From positions 1-64,000 of the forward strand of contig CAVXMG010000002.1 in the NCBI GenBank assembly GCA_963762735.1: a DNA stretch of 64,000 bases, in the 5' to 3' direction. Below the pieces are notes generated by a model. It searched no databases. It saw only the letters and a list, made by a program, of their open reading frames with translations, and was not told the DNA's origin. Of this stretch, positions 8,321 through 17,584 are shown piece after piece. The position numbers were made by a program, and so were the translations under genes. The DNA comes from DASXKD01 sp963762735 (lineage in GTDB: Bacteria > Actinomycetota > Actinomycetes > Streptosporangiales > Streptosporangiaceae). Within the stretch, counting starts at the first letter, position 1. Each line of letters starts with the position of its first letter.

Positions 8321-11305
8321 GTGGCCACGCGGACGTTCACGTTCTTGTTCACCGACATCGAGGGTTCCACCGCGATGGCGGAGCGGCTGGGGAACGCGTG
8401 GGCGGGGGTGCTGGCCGATTATCACCGGCTGATCCGGGGGGCCCTGGCCGCCTATGGCGGCGAGGAAGTCGTCAGCCAGGGGGATGGGGTTTTCGCGGTG
8501 TTTGCCTCGCCGCGGGCCTGTGTGGATGCGGCGATCGAGGCGCAGCGGGCGCTGCTGTCGCATGCGTGGCCTGCCGGGGAGATGGTACGGGTCCGGATGG
8601 GCATCCATTACGGTGAGGCCACCCAGACGGCGGCGGGGCTGGCCGGGCTGGAGGTGCACCGGGCCGCGCGGATCGCGGCGGGGGCGTATGGGGGCCAGGT
8701 GGTGCTGTCGGCCGCAGCAGCGGAACTGCTGCGCGATTCGCTGCCGGCCGGAGTGGGGCTGAAGGATCTGGGCCTGCACTGGCTGAAGGACATAGGCCAG
8801 CCTGGGCAGATCTTCCAGCTGCAGGCTGAGGAACTGCCGGCAGCCTTCCCGCCGCTGCGGTCGCTGGGCAACCCGAAGCTGCCGACCAACCTGCCCGCGC
8901 AGGTGTCGAGCTTCATCGGCCGGGAGGTGGAGCTGGCCGCGGTGCGGGCGCTGGTGGACGCCTCGCGGCTGGTGACGCTGACCGGGGCCGGTGGGGCGGG
9001 CAAGACCCGGCTGGGGTTGCAGGTGGCGGCCGGGTTGCTGGACGGCACGGGGGACGGGGTGTGGTTCGCCGACCTGGCCCCGCTCCGCGAGGCGGATCTG
9101 GTGGCGGTGACGGTGGCGGATGTACTGGGGGTGCGGCTGGAGCCGGGCCGCCCGGCAGCGGACGCGGTAGCCGGGGCGGTGGGCGGGCGCAGCCTGCTGG
9201 TGGTGCTGGACAACTGCGAGCACCTCATCGACGCGTGCGCCAAGCTCGCCGATGCGCTGCTGCGGGGCTGCCCGAACCTGGCGCTGCTGGCGACCAGCCG
9301 CGAGCCGCTGGGCATCGACGGGGAGCGCATCTACCGGGTGCCGTCGCTGCGTACCCCGGCCGACGGCGACGGCCCTGGGACGATCCAGGCCAGCGAGGCG
9401 GTTCGGCTACTGGCCGACCGCGCCGCCGCGCAGGGGGTGCCGCTGGCCGGGGACGAACTCTCCGCGCAGGCGGCCGGGGGGATCTGTCGGCGGCTCGATG
9501 GCATCCCGCTGGCCATCGAGCTGGCCGCGGCCCGGCTGCGGGTGATGCCCGCGGCCGAGCTGGACGCCCGCCTCGATGAGCGGTTCGCGCTGCTGACCGG
9601 CGGATCGCGCGCGGCGCTGCCGCGGCAGCAGACGCTGCGGGCCATGGTCGATTGGTCCTGGGAGCTGCTGACCAGCCCGGAGCGGGCGGTGCTGGCTCGG
9701 CTGTCGGTGTTCGCCGGGGGGTTCGGCCTGGCCGCCGCCGAGGCGGTCGCCGCAGACCCGGACGTGCCCGCGGGCGACGTCGCCGGGCATCTGGGCGCGC
9801 TGGCGGACAAGAGCCTGGTCCAGTTCGACGACACCGAGGCCGGCCCGGGCCGGTACCGGCTGCTGGACACCGTCCGGCAGTACGCAGCCGGGCGGCTCGA
9901 CGCCGCGGGCCCGGCGGCGACCAACGCCGCCCGGGTAGCCCACCGGGATTACTACGTGGCCCTGGCCGAGGCGGCCGCCTCACAGCTCGTTGGGCCCGCT
10001 CATGCCGAGTGGCTGGACCGACTCGATGCCGAGCTGGGCAACCTGCGCGCCGCGATCGCCTTCACCTTGCCCCAGCCTGACCCCGACCCGGGCCTGCGGC
10101 TGGCCGCCTCCCTTCTGGTGTTCTGGTCGGCTCGCGGGCACGCCGCCGAAGCGGCAGACGCGCTACGCGCGCTGCTCGGCGTGCCGGGCGCCCAGAGGGC
10201 GACGCTGGCGCGCGCCCGGGCGCTAGCCGCGGCGGCCACCCTCGCCGAGCGGGCGGGCAGCTACGCCGCCGCCGAGGACTACTGCCAGGAGGCGCTCGCC
10301 ATTGCCGCCCCGGCCGGGGCGGACTACCTGGTCGCCGAGCTGCTGCATCAGCGAGCCTGGATCCTGCTTCACCAAGGGAAGCCCGGCGACGCGCTGCCGC
10401 TCATCGAGCAGGGCCAGGACCTGGCCCGCCGCCTCGGGGACCCCCACCTGGCCGCCCGCCTGCATTCCGCCAAGGCATACGCCACCAGCTTTCAGGGGGA
10501 CCATGCGGGCGCGACCCGCGACTACCTCCAGTCGCTGCAGCTCTACCGCCAAACCGGTGACCAGCGCGCGGTGGGCCAGTTGCTCGCCAACCTCGGCAAC
10601 GCCGAGCTGTCAGCGGGCGACCTGGACGCCGCTCGCCGCCACCTGGCTGAGTCGCTGGACATCGCCCGCGCGCTCAACAACCGCTACGGCATCCCCTTCG
10701 CGGCTTCCAACCTTGGCCTGGCTGAGTACCTGTGCAACTCGCTGGGCGCCGCCGAGGCTCTGTTCGCGGAAACACTCGACGTGGCCATGCGCACGGGGGT
10801 GAAGCGGCACATCGCCTATGCGCTGATCGGCCTGGCCCTGACCAGCCACGGCCGGGCCGATCCGGGCTGGTCGGCCCGGCTGCACGGCGCGGCCGACCAG
10901 GCCCTGGAGGACCAGGGCCACGCCCTCGAACCGCTGGAAGCGCGGCTGGCCGACGTGGACCGCCAGCGGCTGCGCACCACGATGGGCGCCGACGCCTTCG
11001 AGGACGAATACGCCGCGGGCCGCACCCTCGACCCGGCCCAGGTGCTCACCGCGCTCGGCGCTAAGGACGCAGCGGCCGGGCAGCCGCGGATGGTGGTACC
11101 AGGTGAGGCCGCGACAGCGCTGACGCCTCGGGAGCTCGACGTGCTCAAGCTCGTCGCGCAGGGACTGAGCAACCAGGACATCGCCCAGCGGCTGGTGCTG
11201 AGCGAGCACACCGTCCACCGGCACCTGGCCAATATCCTGCGCAAGCTCGGCTTCTCCTCCCGCGCCGCCGCCGCAGCCTGGGGCGCGCGCACCGGGGTCG
11301 TCTGA
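8321..11305 (+). CDS. Adenylate/guanylate cyclase-ATPase-TPR-LuxR regulator
   Basis: 994 residues from the GTG at 8321, which has GGGAAG about ten bases upstream and places the cyclase domain at the very N-terminus (FTFLFTDIEGSTAMAERLG), as in the family. Class III cyclase domain at 1-165, with the metal Asp residues in FTDIEG and QGDGVF. Signal-transduction ATPase at about 190-500 with Walker A (GAGGAGKTRLGL) and Walker B (LLVVLDNCEHL). Tetratricopeptide-rich region at about 560-880. C-terminal LuxR-type HTH (LTPRELDVLKLVAQGLSNQD) at about 925-985. Such proteins couple ligand or partner sensing to transcription. It stands alone near the right end of the 6.6-kb element; targets are unknown. 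Confidence 0.92.
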   Translation: MATRTFTFLFTDIEGSTAMAERLGNAWAGVLADYHRLIRGALAAYGGEEVVSQGDGVFAVFASPRACVDAAIEAQRALLSHAWPAGEMVRVRMGIHYGEATQTAAGLAGLEVHRAARIAAGAYGGQVVLSAAAAELLRDSLPAGVGLKDLGLHWLKDIGQPGQIFQLQAEELPAAFPPLRSLGNPKLPTNLPAQVSSFIGREVELAAVRALVDASRLVTLTGAGGAGKTRLGLQVAAGLLDGTGDGVWFADLAPLREADLVAVTVADVLGVRLEPGRPAADAVAGAVGGRSLLVVLDNCEHLIDACAKLADALLRGCPNLALLATSREPLGIDGERIYRVPSLRTPADGDGPGTIQASEAVRLLADRAAAQGVPLAGDELSAQAAGGICRRLDGIPLAIELAAARLRVMPAAELDARLDERFALLTGGSRAALPRQQTLRAMVDWSWELLTSPERAVLARLSVFAGGFGLAAAEAVAADPDVPAGDVAGHLGALADKSLVQFDDTEAGPGRYRLLDTVRQYAAGRLDAAGPAATNAARVAHRDYYVALAEAAASQLVGPAHAEWLDRLDAELGNLRAAIAFTLPQPDPDPGLRLAASLLVFWSARGHAAEAADALRALLGVPGAQRATLARARALAAAATLAERAGSYAAAEDYCQEALAIAAPAGADYLVAELLHQRAWILLHQGKPGDALPLIEQGQDLARRLGDPHLAARLHSAKAYATSFQGDHAGATRDYLQSLQLYRQTGDQRAVGQLLANLGNAELSAGDLDAARRHLAESLDIARALNNRYGIPFAASNLGLAEYLCNSLGAAEALFAETLDVAMRTGVKRHIAYALIGLALTSHGRADPGWSARLHGAADQALEDQGHALEPLEARLADVDRQRLRTTMGADAFEDEYAAGRTLDPAQVLTALGAKDAAAGQPRMVVPGEAATALTPRELDVLKLVAQGLSNQDIAQRLVLSEHTVHRHLANILRKLGFSSRAAAAAWGARTGVV

Positions 11306-11869
11306 GCCTGGCCGAGCCGGACCAGCTGCCGCGGCCGCGTGAATCTGGCCCGTCTGCGCGAAGCGATAGCGCCGCACCGCCGGATACCACTTACACAACG
11401 GGGCAACGCGTTCGCCTGGGCTGCCACCGGCCAGCCGAGGCCGCTAACGGGGTGGGCACGGCGATTAGCCGCATTCTCGGAAACAGCGGCCGCCAGGGCG
11501 GAGGGACACGACCTCTGTGTTTCGCAGCCGTCTCACGCCAGCTCGGCAGCTGATCCCCCGCTCATCTGTCAATCCCACTGGACACTGAGATTGCCTGGTG
11601 ACCCAACTGTCCAGCCCGGGCACGCACAGCATCACCTCCAAGGGTGAGCGTCATGGAGGGAGCAAAACCGCCGCCGCGCCCATCTCTAGCCCATCGACCT
11701 CTCTGGCGCCGCCGCTCCCACGCGCCTCATGAAAGGAGGGCGCATTACCGCTGGTCAGCGGGCTGGGCCAGGACAAGGCCGACTCCCGCCCGCTCCCAAA
11801 CCGGAAGTCGGGCTAGGACCGGCAGGCCAAATTCATCACGAAATAGTGCTGCTACCTGCAGCTTCATTG
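11306..11869. other. Gene-free end of the 6.6-kb element
   Basis: 564 bases with no supportable gene: open frames here lack start signals and recognisable motifs. Near its right side (about 11790..11800) a GCTCCCAAAC word resembles those at 5420..5440 at the other end of the same element, consistent with element-end recombination sequences. Confidence 0.45.
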
Positions 11870-11914
11870 TCGGGGTGGCCGGATTTGAACCGGCGGCCTC
11901 TTCGTCCCGAACGA
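11870..11914 (-). repeat. Attachment-site core, copy 2 (3' half of tRNA-Pro)
   Basis: 45 bases identical to the 3' half of tRNA-Pro at 28279..28323. Sequence on both sides is unrelated to a tRNA, so only the integrated core is left. It forms the junction between the 6.6-kb element and the integrase-bearing element, with the integrase start 164 bases to the right. Confidence 0.87.
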
Positions 11915-12032
11915 TGTATTTCCGTGTTTGGCTGGCTTGTGCGGTCTGGCTTCGGTCGATAAAGTCCCAGGTAGATGGCCTGTTACCGGTGTCGATGGGT
12001 GTTGTTCGGTGTCATCCTCGGGCGCTGAGTTC

Positions 12033-12057
12033 ACGGTCAAATGACGGTCAAACGATC
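12033..12057. promoter_or_regulatory. Arm-type integrase site candidates at left element end
   Basis: Two ACGGTCAAA words 11 bases apart followed by CGATC, the same arrangement found at the right end of the element (from 28200) and at the end of the neighbouring element (from 5183). The placement between att core and integrase gene fits arm-type binding sites that may also let the integrase repress its own promoter. Function inferred from position only. Confidence 0.55.
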
Positions 12058-12077
12058 TTGGGCCGGAGGAAGGCGCC

Positions 12078-13403
12078 GTGGGGTACTCCCGGAAGCGGGC
12101 AGGCAGGGACGGCCGGCCGCGCTACACGGCGTACTACTGGGACGCCAAGGATCGCGAACGCTCGGCCGGGACGTTCCCGAACAAGAAGGACGCCGACCGG
12201 GCGTGGCAGCGAGCCGAGGCGAAAGTCGCCGAAGGCCGATTAGGCGATCCCGGCCGCGGGCGGCAGACGTTCCAGGTGTATGTGGAGCAGGTCTGGCTGC
12301 CAGGCCACCAGGTCGAGGCAACGACCCGGCAGAGCTACACGTACTCGATCTACAAGCACCTGATGCCCGAGTTCGGGGCGATGCGGATGATCGATGTCCT
12401 GCCCGAGCACGTCCGCGCCTGGGTGGCCAAGCTCAAGGATGCGGGCGTCACGCCGGTGACGATCCGGTACAACAAGGTCCTGCTCAGCGCCATCTTCACA
12501 ACCGCGCTCAACGACCAGGTGGTGTTCCTCCACCCGTGCCGGGGCGTCAAGACGCCGACCGTGCCGCAGAAGCCGCGCACGATCATCACCCCTGAGCAGT
12601 TCGGCCGCGTGTATGCGGCGCTGCCGGATGACACGATGCGGCTGCTCGCGGAGACGAAGATCGAGACGGGCCTGCGTTGGGGTGAGCTGACCGAACTGCG
12701 GGTGCGGGACATCGACTTCCTGACCCGGATGCTCACGGTCAGCCGGGCCGTGGTCGAGGTGAACGCGAAGTTTCACCCGGTCGGTGGCCGGTTCCTTGTC
12801 AAGGATTACCCGAAGGACGGCGAGTACCGCCGGCTCAAGCTGACGAGCCAGATTGTCGCCAAGCTCCAAGCCTACGTCCGCGAGCGCGGCCTGTCTGACG
12901 ACGACCTGGTATTCGCCATGCCGCAGCGTGGTCCGGCGCTGAGGACGCTGCCCAACCCGGCCCGACTCGGCCGCACCGAACCCAACGCCGCCGGCCGCAC
13001 CTACCGGCACGGCACCCTCAGCGCCTACACCGCCGGGCGCTGCCGGTGCGAGCACTGCCGGAATGCCTTCGCCCATTACAGGCGGCAGCGCCGGGTGGCC
13101 GGGATGGATGACCCGCGCACGCCCCGGGTCCGCGATACCGACGGCCACATCCCGCGTGACTGGTTCCGCAATCAGGTCTGGAGACCAGCGCTCGCGGCGG
13201 CCGGAGTGACCGCGGTACGACCGCATGACTTGCGCCACGCGCATGCCTCATGGCTTCTCGCCGGCGGCGCCGACCTCCAGGCGGTGAAGGAACGCCTCGG
13301 TCATACCTCCATCGCGACGACCGAAAAGTACCTGCACAAACTCTCGGGAATTGCATCTGATGGGCGATGTTTGCCCGGTTCTGCGGCTATGCAGGCAGCC
13401 TGA
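12078..13403 (+). CDS. Tyrosine recombinase/integrase, 3' end replaced by insertion
   Basis: Site-specific integrase starting at a GTG with GGAGGAAGG upstream. N-terminal arm-binding domain (about 1-60), SAM-like core-binding domain (about 65-160), catalytic domain from about 175. Catalytic residues: Arg in ETGLRWGEL, HxxR in HDLRHAHASWLL, His in RLGHTSIATTEKYLH, which also holds the Tyr nucleophile. Within the catalytic domain is an insert of roughly 60 residues, including a CRCEHC pair. After KYLH the reading frame enters foreign DNA and adds 21 unrelated residues before stopping. The true tail lies 4.15 kb downstream at 17489. All catalytic residues precede the break, so activity may persist. 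It sits next to att core 2, as integrases of tRNA-targeting elements do. Confidence 0.92.
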   Translation: MGYSRKRAGRDGRPRYTAYYWDAKDRERSAGTFPNKKDADRAWQRAEAKVAEGRLGDPGRGRQTFQVYVEQVWLPGHQVEATTRQSYTYSIYKHLMPEFGAMRMIDVLPEHVRAWVAKLKDAGVTPVTIRYNKVLLSAIFTTALNDQVVFLHPCRGVKTPTVPQKPRTIITPEQFGRVYAALPDDTMRLLAETKIETGLRWGELTELRVRDIDFLTRMLTVSRAVVEVNAKFHPVGGRFLVKDYPKDGEYRRLKLTSQIVAKLQAYVRERGLSDDDLVFAMPQRGPALRTLPNPARLGRTEPNAAGRTYRHGTLSAYTAGRCRCEHCRNAFAHYRRQRRVAGMDDPRTPRVRDTDGHIPRDWFRNQVWRPALAAAGVTAVRPHDLRHAHASWLLAGGADLQAVKERLGHTSIATTEKYLHKLSGIASDGRCLPGSAAMQAA

Positions 13404-13521
13404 ATAACTCGATCGCTGCAACACGATTACGCTTCGTGGCTGGGGTTGTTGCGCGGGCATCCCGTTGGATGCATGATCCCTCCGTCGGGCGGTTGCCGTT
13501 TCGGGGGTCTCGGGGGGTCGG

Positions 13522-14644
13522 GTGGGGCGGGGGGATCTGGCGGGCGCTGCGCACTTGGAGCTGGTTTCCGGGGTGGTGCAGCTGCGGCCGGAGGATGCGA
13601 TGTTCGAGGCGATGCTGCGGGGCTGGCAGGCTCAGCAGGTCGCGCGGGGGCTGCGGGAGGACACGATCGCGCCGCGGGAGCGGCTGGTGCGCCGTTTTCT
13701 GGAGTTCACGAACGAGTACCCGTGGAGCTGGGGGCCGTCGCATGTCGATGAGTGGACGCAGGCGCTGACGAGCGAGCGGCGCCTGGCCCCCTCGACGATC
13801 CGCGGCTACCAGATGGGCCTGCGGCTGTTCAGCGAGTACCTGTGCGATGGCCGTTACGGGTGGGCGGCTGCGTGTGAGAAGGAGTTCGGGCCGGGCGCTC
13901 ACCGGTGCCGGTCTGCCATGAGTGGAACACGATCGCTCACCTTTACGGCTACGAGGGGAACCCGGAGGCGCGGCCGTTCACCAGGGAAGAGCTGCAGCGG
14001 TTCCTGGACTACGCCGATGACCAGGTGGACCGGGCCGTGCGGGCGAAGCGGAAGGGGGCACTGGCCGCCTACCGGGACGCGACGCTGTTCAAGGTCATCT
14101 ACGGGTGGGGGCTGCGCAGGACCGAGACGTCGAAGCTGGATATCGCGGACTGGGGCCGGAACCCGTCGGCACCGGAGTTCGGCCGGTACGGGATGCTGCA
14201 CGTCCGCTATGGCAAGGCCAAGCGCGGCCAGCCGCCGCGGCGCCGGAACGTCGCGTCGGTGATGGGCTGGGCGGTGGACGCGGTCACCGACTACGCCGAG
14301 AACGTCCGCCCGAAGTTCGGCTGCGGTGATCACCCGGCGCTGTGGGTGACCGAACGGGGCGGGCGGGTCAAGCCAGCGGAGATCAACACCCGGTTCGAGT
14401 CCTACCGGGAGGCCCTGCGGCCTTCCCGCGGCTCTGCACGCCGCACAGCCTGCGGCATTCGTATGTCACGCACCTGACCGAGGATGGCGTGGACCGCAGG
14501 TTCATCCAGGTCCAGGTCGGCCACGAGTGCGACAGCTCGACGGCCATCTACACGCACGTCAGCGACGACTTCATGAACACCGCGCTGCGCAAGGCCCTCG
14601 CGCCGGCGTTCGAGGATCCCGGCCCGCGGAAGGAGCAGCGATGA
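13522..14644 (+). pseudogene. Tyrosine recombinase of the inserted unit (two frameshifts)
   Basis: Read across two frameshifts this is a recombinase of about 373 residues. N-terminal core-binding domain (MLRGWQAQQVARGLREDTI, then STIRGYQMGLRLFSEYL), then the catalytic domain with Arg in YGWGLRRTETSKL, HSLRH in CTPHSLRHSYVTHLTEDG, the His of QVGHECDSS and Tyr in TAIYTHVS. The full RHRHY set is thus present. The first break is near 13900, where one C seems missing ahead of VPVCHEWNT; the second is near 14425, just before CTPHSLRH. The start is a GTG at 13522. It overlaps the HTH gene by four bases. Whether the breaks are real or sequencing errors is open. Confidence 0.82.
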
Positions 14645-14973
14645 CACGGCGGCTTGACTACAAGTGGCACCTGCGGCAGGTGATGGCCGGCCGCGGCATG
14701 TTCGCCACCACCGACCTGATCGGCCCGCTGGCCCAGCGGGAGATCCGGCTGTCGTCCAGCCAGGTCTACCGGCTGGTCGCCGACCGGCCCGAACGGCTGA
14801 GCCTGAAGGTCCTGATGGCGCTGCTGGACATCCTGGACTGCTCGCTAGAAGACCTGATCGAGCCGGTGACCGCGCCCGGCGCGGCTGGAAACCGGAAGAA
14901 GAAGGCCGCTGGCGCCGAGGCAGGCCTTGGCGGGCTCAGGCCCCGGCGGGCCCGTATCCACCGACCGCAGTGA
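14641..14973 (+). CDS. XRE-type HTH protein of the inserted unit
   Basis: 110 residues, start overlapping the recombinase stop (ATGA), so co-translated with it. The helix-turn-helix lies at about residues 8-75: LRQVMAGRGM, a first helix with extra residues, LSSSQVYRLVADRPERLSLK as turn and recognition helix, and ALLDILDCSLEDLIEP, the usual last helix of Cro/CI-type domains. The C-terminus is basic (GNRKKKAAGAE). In the three-gene unit it probably represses transcription or helps place the recombinase on the ends, as the small DNA-binding protein TnpC does in Tn554; this role is inference. It is the only gene of the unit with no frameshift. Confidence 0.78.
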   Translation: MTRRLDYKWHLRQVMAGRGMFATTDLIGPLAQREIRLSSSQVYRLVADRPERLSLKVLMALLDILDCSLEDLIEPVTAPGAAGNRKKKAAGAEAGLGGLRPRRARIHRPQ

Positions 14974-15002
14974 CCCTGGGCACCGCCCATCACGATCGCG
15001 CC

Positions 15003-17420
15003 ATGTCGGACCCGGCTGGGCTGATCACCGGCCTGGTCATGGCCGCTGGGCCCGGGCTCGGCCGTGAGCAGGTCGAGGTGGCGGTCGCCGCCGCCGCGGG
15101 CGGGCGCGCCAAATCACGCCGTCTGGCCCTCGCGCTGGCCGGGCGGCCCGCAGTGCTCGCCGATGGCAGGTCACCGGCCCCCGGGCCGTCGCGGAACTGC
15201 TCGTCGCCCTGCATGATGCCGGCGCCCGGGACGTCTCGCTGCCGGCCTGCGCGCAGTGCGGAAGGCAGGTCAGAGGATTCCGGCGCCGCGGCCAGGACTG
15301 GTACTGCGCGCCCTGCATGCGGCACGACGAGCCGTGCGCCGCCTGCGGGAAGGACCGGCCCGTCGCCTCCCGGGACCGGGCAGGCCGGCCGCGGTGCGCG
15401 AAGTGCCCGGACGACGACGGGCGTGACCCGGTCACCGTCATCCATGCGCAATCATCGCCGCCCTGGATCCCGGCGCCGGGCGGGAAACGGTCGCCGATGC
15501 CGTCCGCCCGGTCGGCTCCCCGGCCCTCATACCAGCAGAAACTGGCATGGGCGCTGGAAGAGAACCCGGCGCTGCTGACCGGGGACGGGCATCTCGCGCC
15601 GCTGCGCGCGATCCTGCGGTTCATCGAGATGCTCGACGACGCGGGCATCGCCGGGATCATCCGCCCGGCCTGCGGGCGCTGCGGCCGCATGGTCCGCATC
15701 GACAAGCCGCTGGACGGCGTCCGGGTCTGCCGGACCTGCATCGCGCACTCCCGCGCCGAGCCGTGCGCACGCTGCGGCGCCATCCGCGAGCCCGTCACCC
15801 GCGACGGGCAGGGCCAGCCGGTCTGCGCGAACTGCTTCGTCACCGACCCGGAGAACCTGGAAACCTGCACCGGCTGCGGGCGCCGCCGCCCGGTCGAGCG
15901 GCGGACCGCGGACGGGCCGCTGTGCTCTCGGTGTCCCCCCCTCCCGGTCCTGACCTGCTCGGTCTGCGGCCAGACGGCGCCCTGCGGGATCTCCCGGGCA
16001 ACCGGGAAGCCATGGTGCCCGGCCTGCCAGCGGCGGCGGGCCGCGTGCTCGGTCTGCGGCCGTCAGGACGCGATCGCCGCCGGCACGCTGAAGCGCCCGC
16101 TCTGCGCCGGTTGCACCCCGCCGCCGCCCTGGGCGGGCTGCCCCGCCTGCAGCGACCCCGATCATCCCAGCCCCGGACAGTGCGCCCGCTGCATCGTCAG
16201 CGCCCGGCTGGACGAGCTGATGGGTCCTGATGCGGCTCGCTGCCGCCCGGCCTGCAGGCGCTGCGCCGCGAGATCGCCGCCGCCGAGCACACGGTCACCG
16301 CGAGGCGCTGGCTGACCAAGCCGTCCATCGCCCCGGTGCTGTCCGGCCTTGCCGACGGCAGCATCCCGCTCACCCACCAGGCACTCGACGAGCTGCCCCA
16401 GCGCCCGGCCCTCGCCTACCTGCGGCAGACCCTCGTCGCCACCGGCGCGCTGCCCTGGCGCGATGAGGAGATGACCAGGCTCGAGGCGTTTCTCCACGGC
16501 CTGCTGGACTCCCAGCCCGGCCCGGAACGGCGCAGGCTCCTGCACCGCTACCTGATCTGGCACCTGGTCAGGCGCATGCGCAGCCGTAACAACGGGAAAC
16601 CCGCCACCCGGCAGCAGGCCCTCCTGACCCGCCGGCTGGCCCGCGGCGCCATCGCGTTCCTGGACTGGCTCCACTCCGCCGGTCTCACCCTGGGCAGCTG
16701 CCAGCAGGCCGATCTTGACCGGTGGCTCGCCAGCGGCCAGGCCGTCTACCGGGAAGAAGCCGGCTCATCCGCTGGGCGCACGCCGCCCGCCTCACCTCCT
16801 GCTACCTTCCCGCCGCCGCCCGGTGGACCGGGCCCGCGGCCATCCTCGACGGACAGGACCGGTGGGACATCGCCCGCCGCCTCCTGCACGATGACGCGCT
16901 CAAGCCCGAAGACCGCCTCGCCGGGCTGCTCGTCCTCCTCTACGCCCAGGGCGTCACCGCGATCAGCCGCATGACCGCCAGCCAGGTCCAGGCCGGTGCC
17001 GACGGCACCGTCCGGCTCCAGCTCGGCCAGGTCCCCGTCGACCTGCCCGAACCGGTCGCCTCGATCGCCCTCGCCGTCACGGCGAACCGCAAAGGCCACG
17101 CCACCATCGGCGCCGCCGGCCCGTCACCCTGGCTGTTCCCCGGCGGCAAGCCCGGACAGCCGATCAGCGGCACAAGACTCACCCTCCGGCTCGACGCACT
17201 CGGCATCAGCCCCCGCCAGGCCCGCAGCACAGCACTGTTCCAGCTCGCCGCCGAAGTCCCCGCCGCCATCCTCGCCCGCACCCTCGACGTCAGCACCGAC
17301 GTCGCCGTCACCTGGCAGCGCCTGTCCGCAGGCGACTGGGCGGCCTACGCTGCCAACGTCAGCCGGCGGCCCCGGCAGCAGCCCGTTCCACCACCGCACA
17401 AAACCTCAGGCCAGCCATGA
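15003..17420 (+). pseudogene. Zinc-ribbon/dead tyrosine recombinase-like protein (three frameshifts)
   Basis: Reading through three frameshifts (near 15175, 16225 and 16755) gives about 805 residues. After a short helical start come about eight CxxC..CxxC zinc ribbons in a row between roughly residues 75 and 405 (for example CAACGKDRP..RCAKC, CARCGAIREP..VCANC, CSVCGQTAPC..WCPAC). A helical region follows, then a domain shaped like a recombinase core-binding and catalytic region (RLAGLLVLLYAQGVTAISRM; ARSTALFQLAAEVPAAILA). The first catalytic Arg is Thr, the HxxRH and GH motifs are lost, and Trp stands near the expected Tyr, so it should not cut DNA. Probably an architectural or targeting partner of the recombinase at 13522. 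Confidence 0.7.
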
Positions 17421-17488
17421 CCGACTCTGCCCGCTGCCATGTCGACGGACCAGGTATTCAGACAGTTCCAATAACCAACTGTGCCGTT

Positions 17489-17584
17489 ACGCTGCCGGAC
17501 GCGGACGACTCCACGCTGGACGCCTTCACCAGAATCCGCGATCGGGCCGTGGTGAGCAGGCCGCGCCGTCGCCGCAGCCGCTAG
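17489..17584 (+). pseudogene. Detached 3' end of the integrase gene
   Basis: Encodes TLPDADDSTLDAFTRIRD and a basic tail RPRRRRSR before TAG at 17582..17584. This is the tail expected after the catalytic Tyr of the integrase at 12078 and it joins that gene in frame if the insertion 13338..17488 is removed, giving a protein of 451 residues. It has no start of its own. Its stop overlaps the stop of the convergent DUF397 gene. Confidence 0.85.

Larger units (their letters stand above)
5258..11914. mobile_element. tRNA-Pro-bounded element without integrase (CIME-like)
   Basis: This 6.6-kb segment lies between two copies of the tRNA-Pro 3' half. It holds a phytanoyl-CoA-dioxygenase-like gene, an IS256 remnant, a narbonin-like GH18 gene and a cyclase/LuxR regulator, but no integrase or relaxase. 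Its left end has a tandem repeat (5378..5407) of the sort that serves as recombinase arm sites. It is best read as an element that lost its recombination genes and could be moved in trans or together with its neighbour (a cis-mobilizable element). The limits are inferred from the repeats only. Confidence 0.6.
13338..17488 (+). mobile_element. Three-gene recombinase unit inserted in the integrase gene
   Basis: The integrase reading frame breaks after codon 420 (KYLH, base 13337) and resumes in frame at 17489 (TLPDADDSTLDAF). The 4151 bases between carry three same-strand genes: a tyrosine recombinase, an HTH protein, and a zinc-ribbon protein with a recombinase-like C-terminus. The layout recalls Tn554, which has two tyrosine recombinases and a small DNA-binding protein. 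No clear terminal inverted repeats or target duplication are seen; a CTGAATA word near 13400 has an inverted counterpart near 17457. The exact ends may shift by a base or two. Five frameshifts suggest decay or consensus errors. Confidence 0.78.

Noticed and set aside
11339..12000. Small plus-strand genes between the LuxR regulator and att core 2
   Set aside because: Open frames without Shine-Dalgarno, family motif or codon bias unlike chance; one runs through the att core.
13403..13521. Terminal inverted repeats of the three-gene unit (CTGAATA words near 13400 and 17457)
   Set aside because: The match is short and lies at different distances from the two junctions, so it is not convincing as the element termini.
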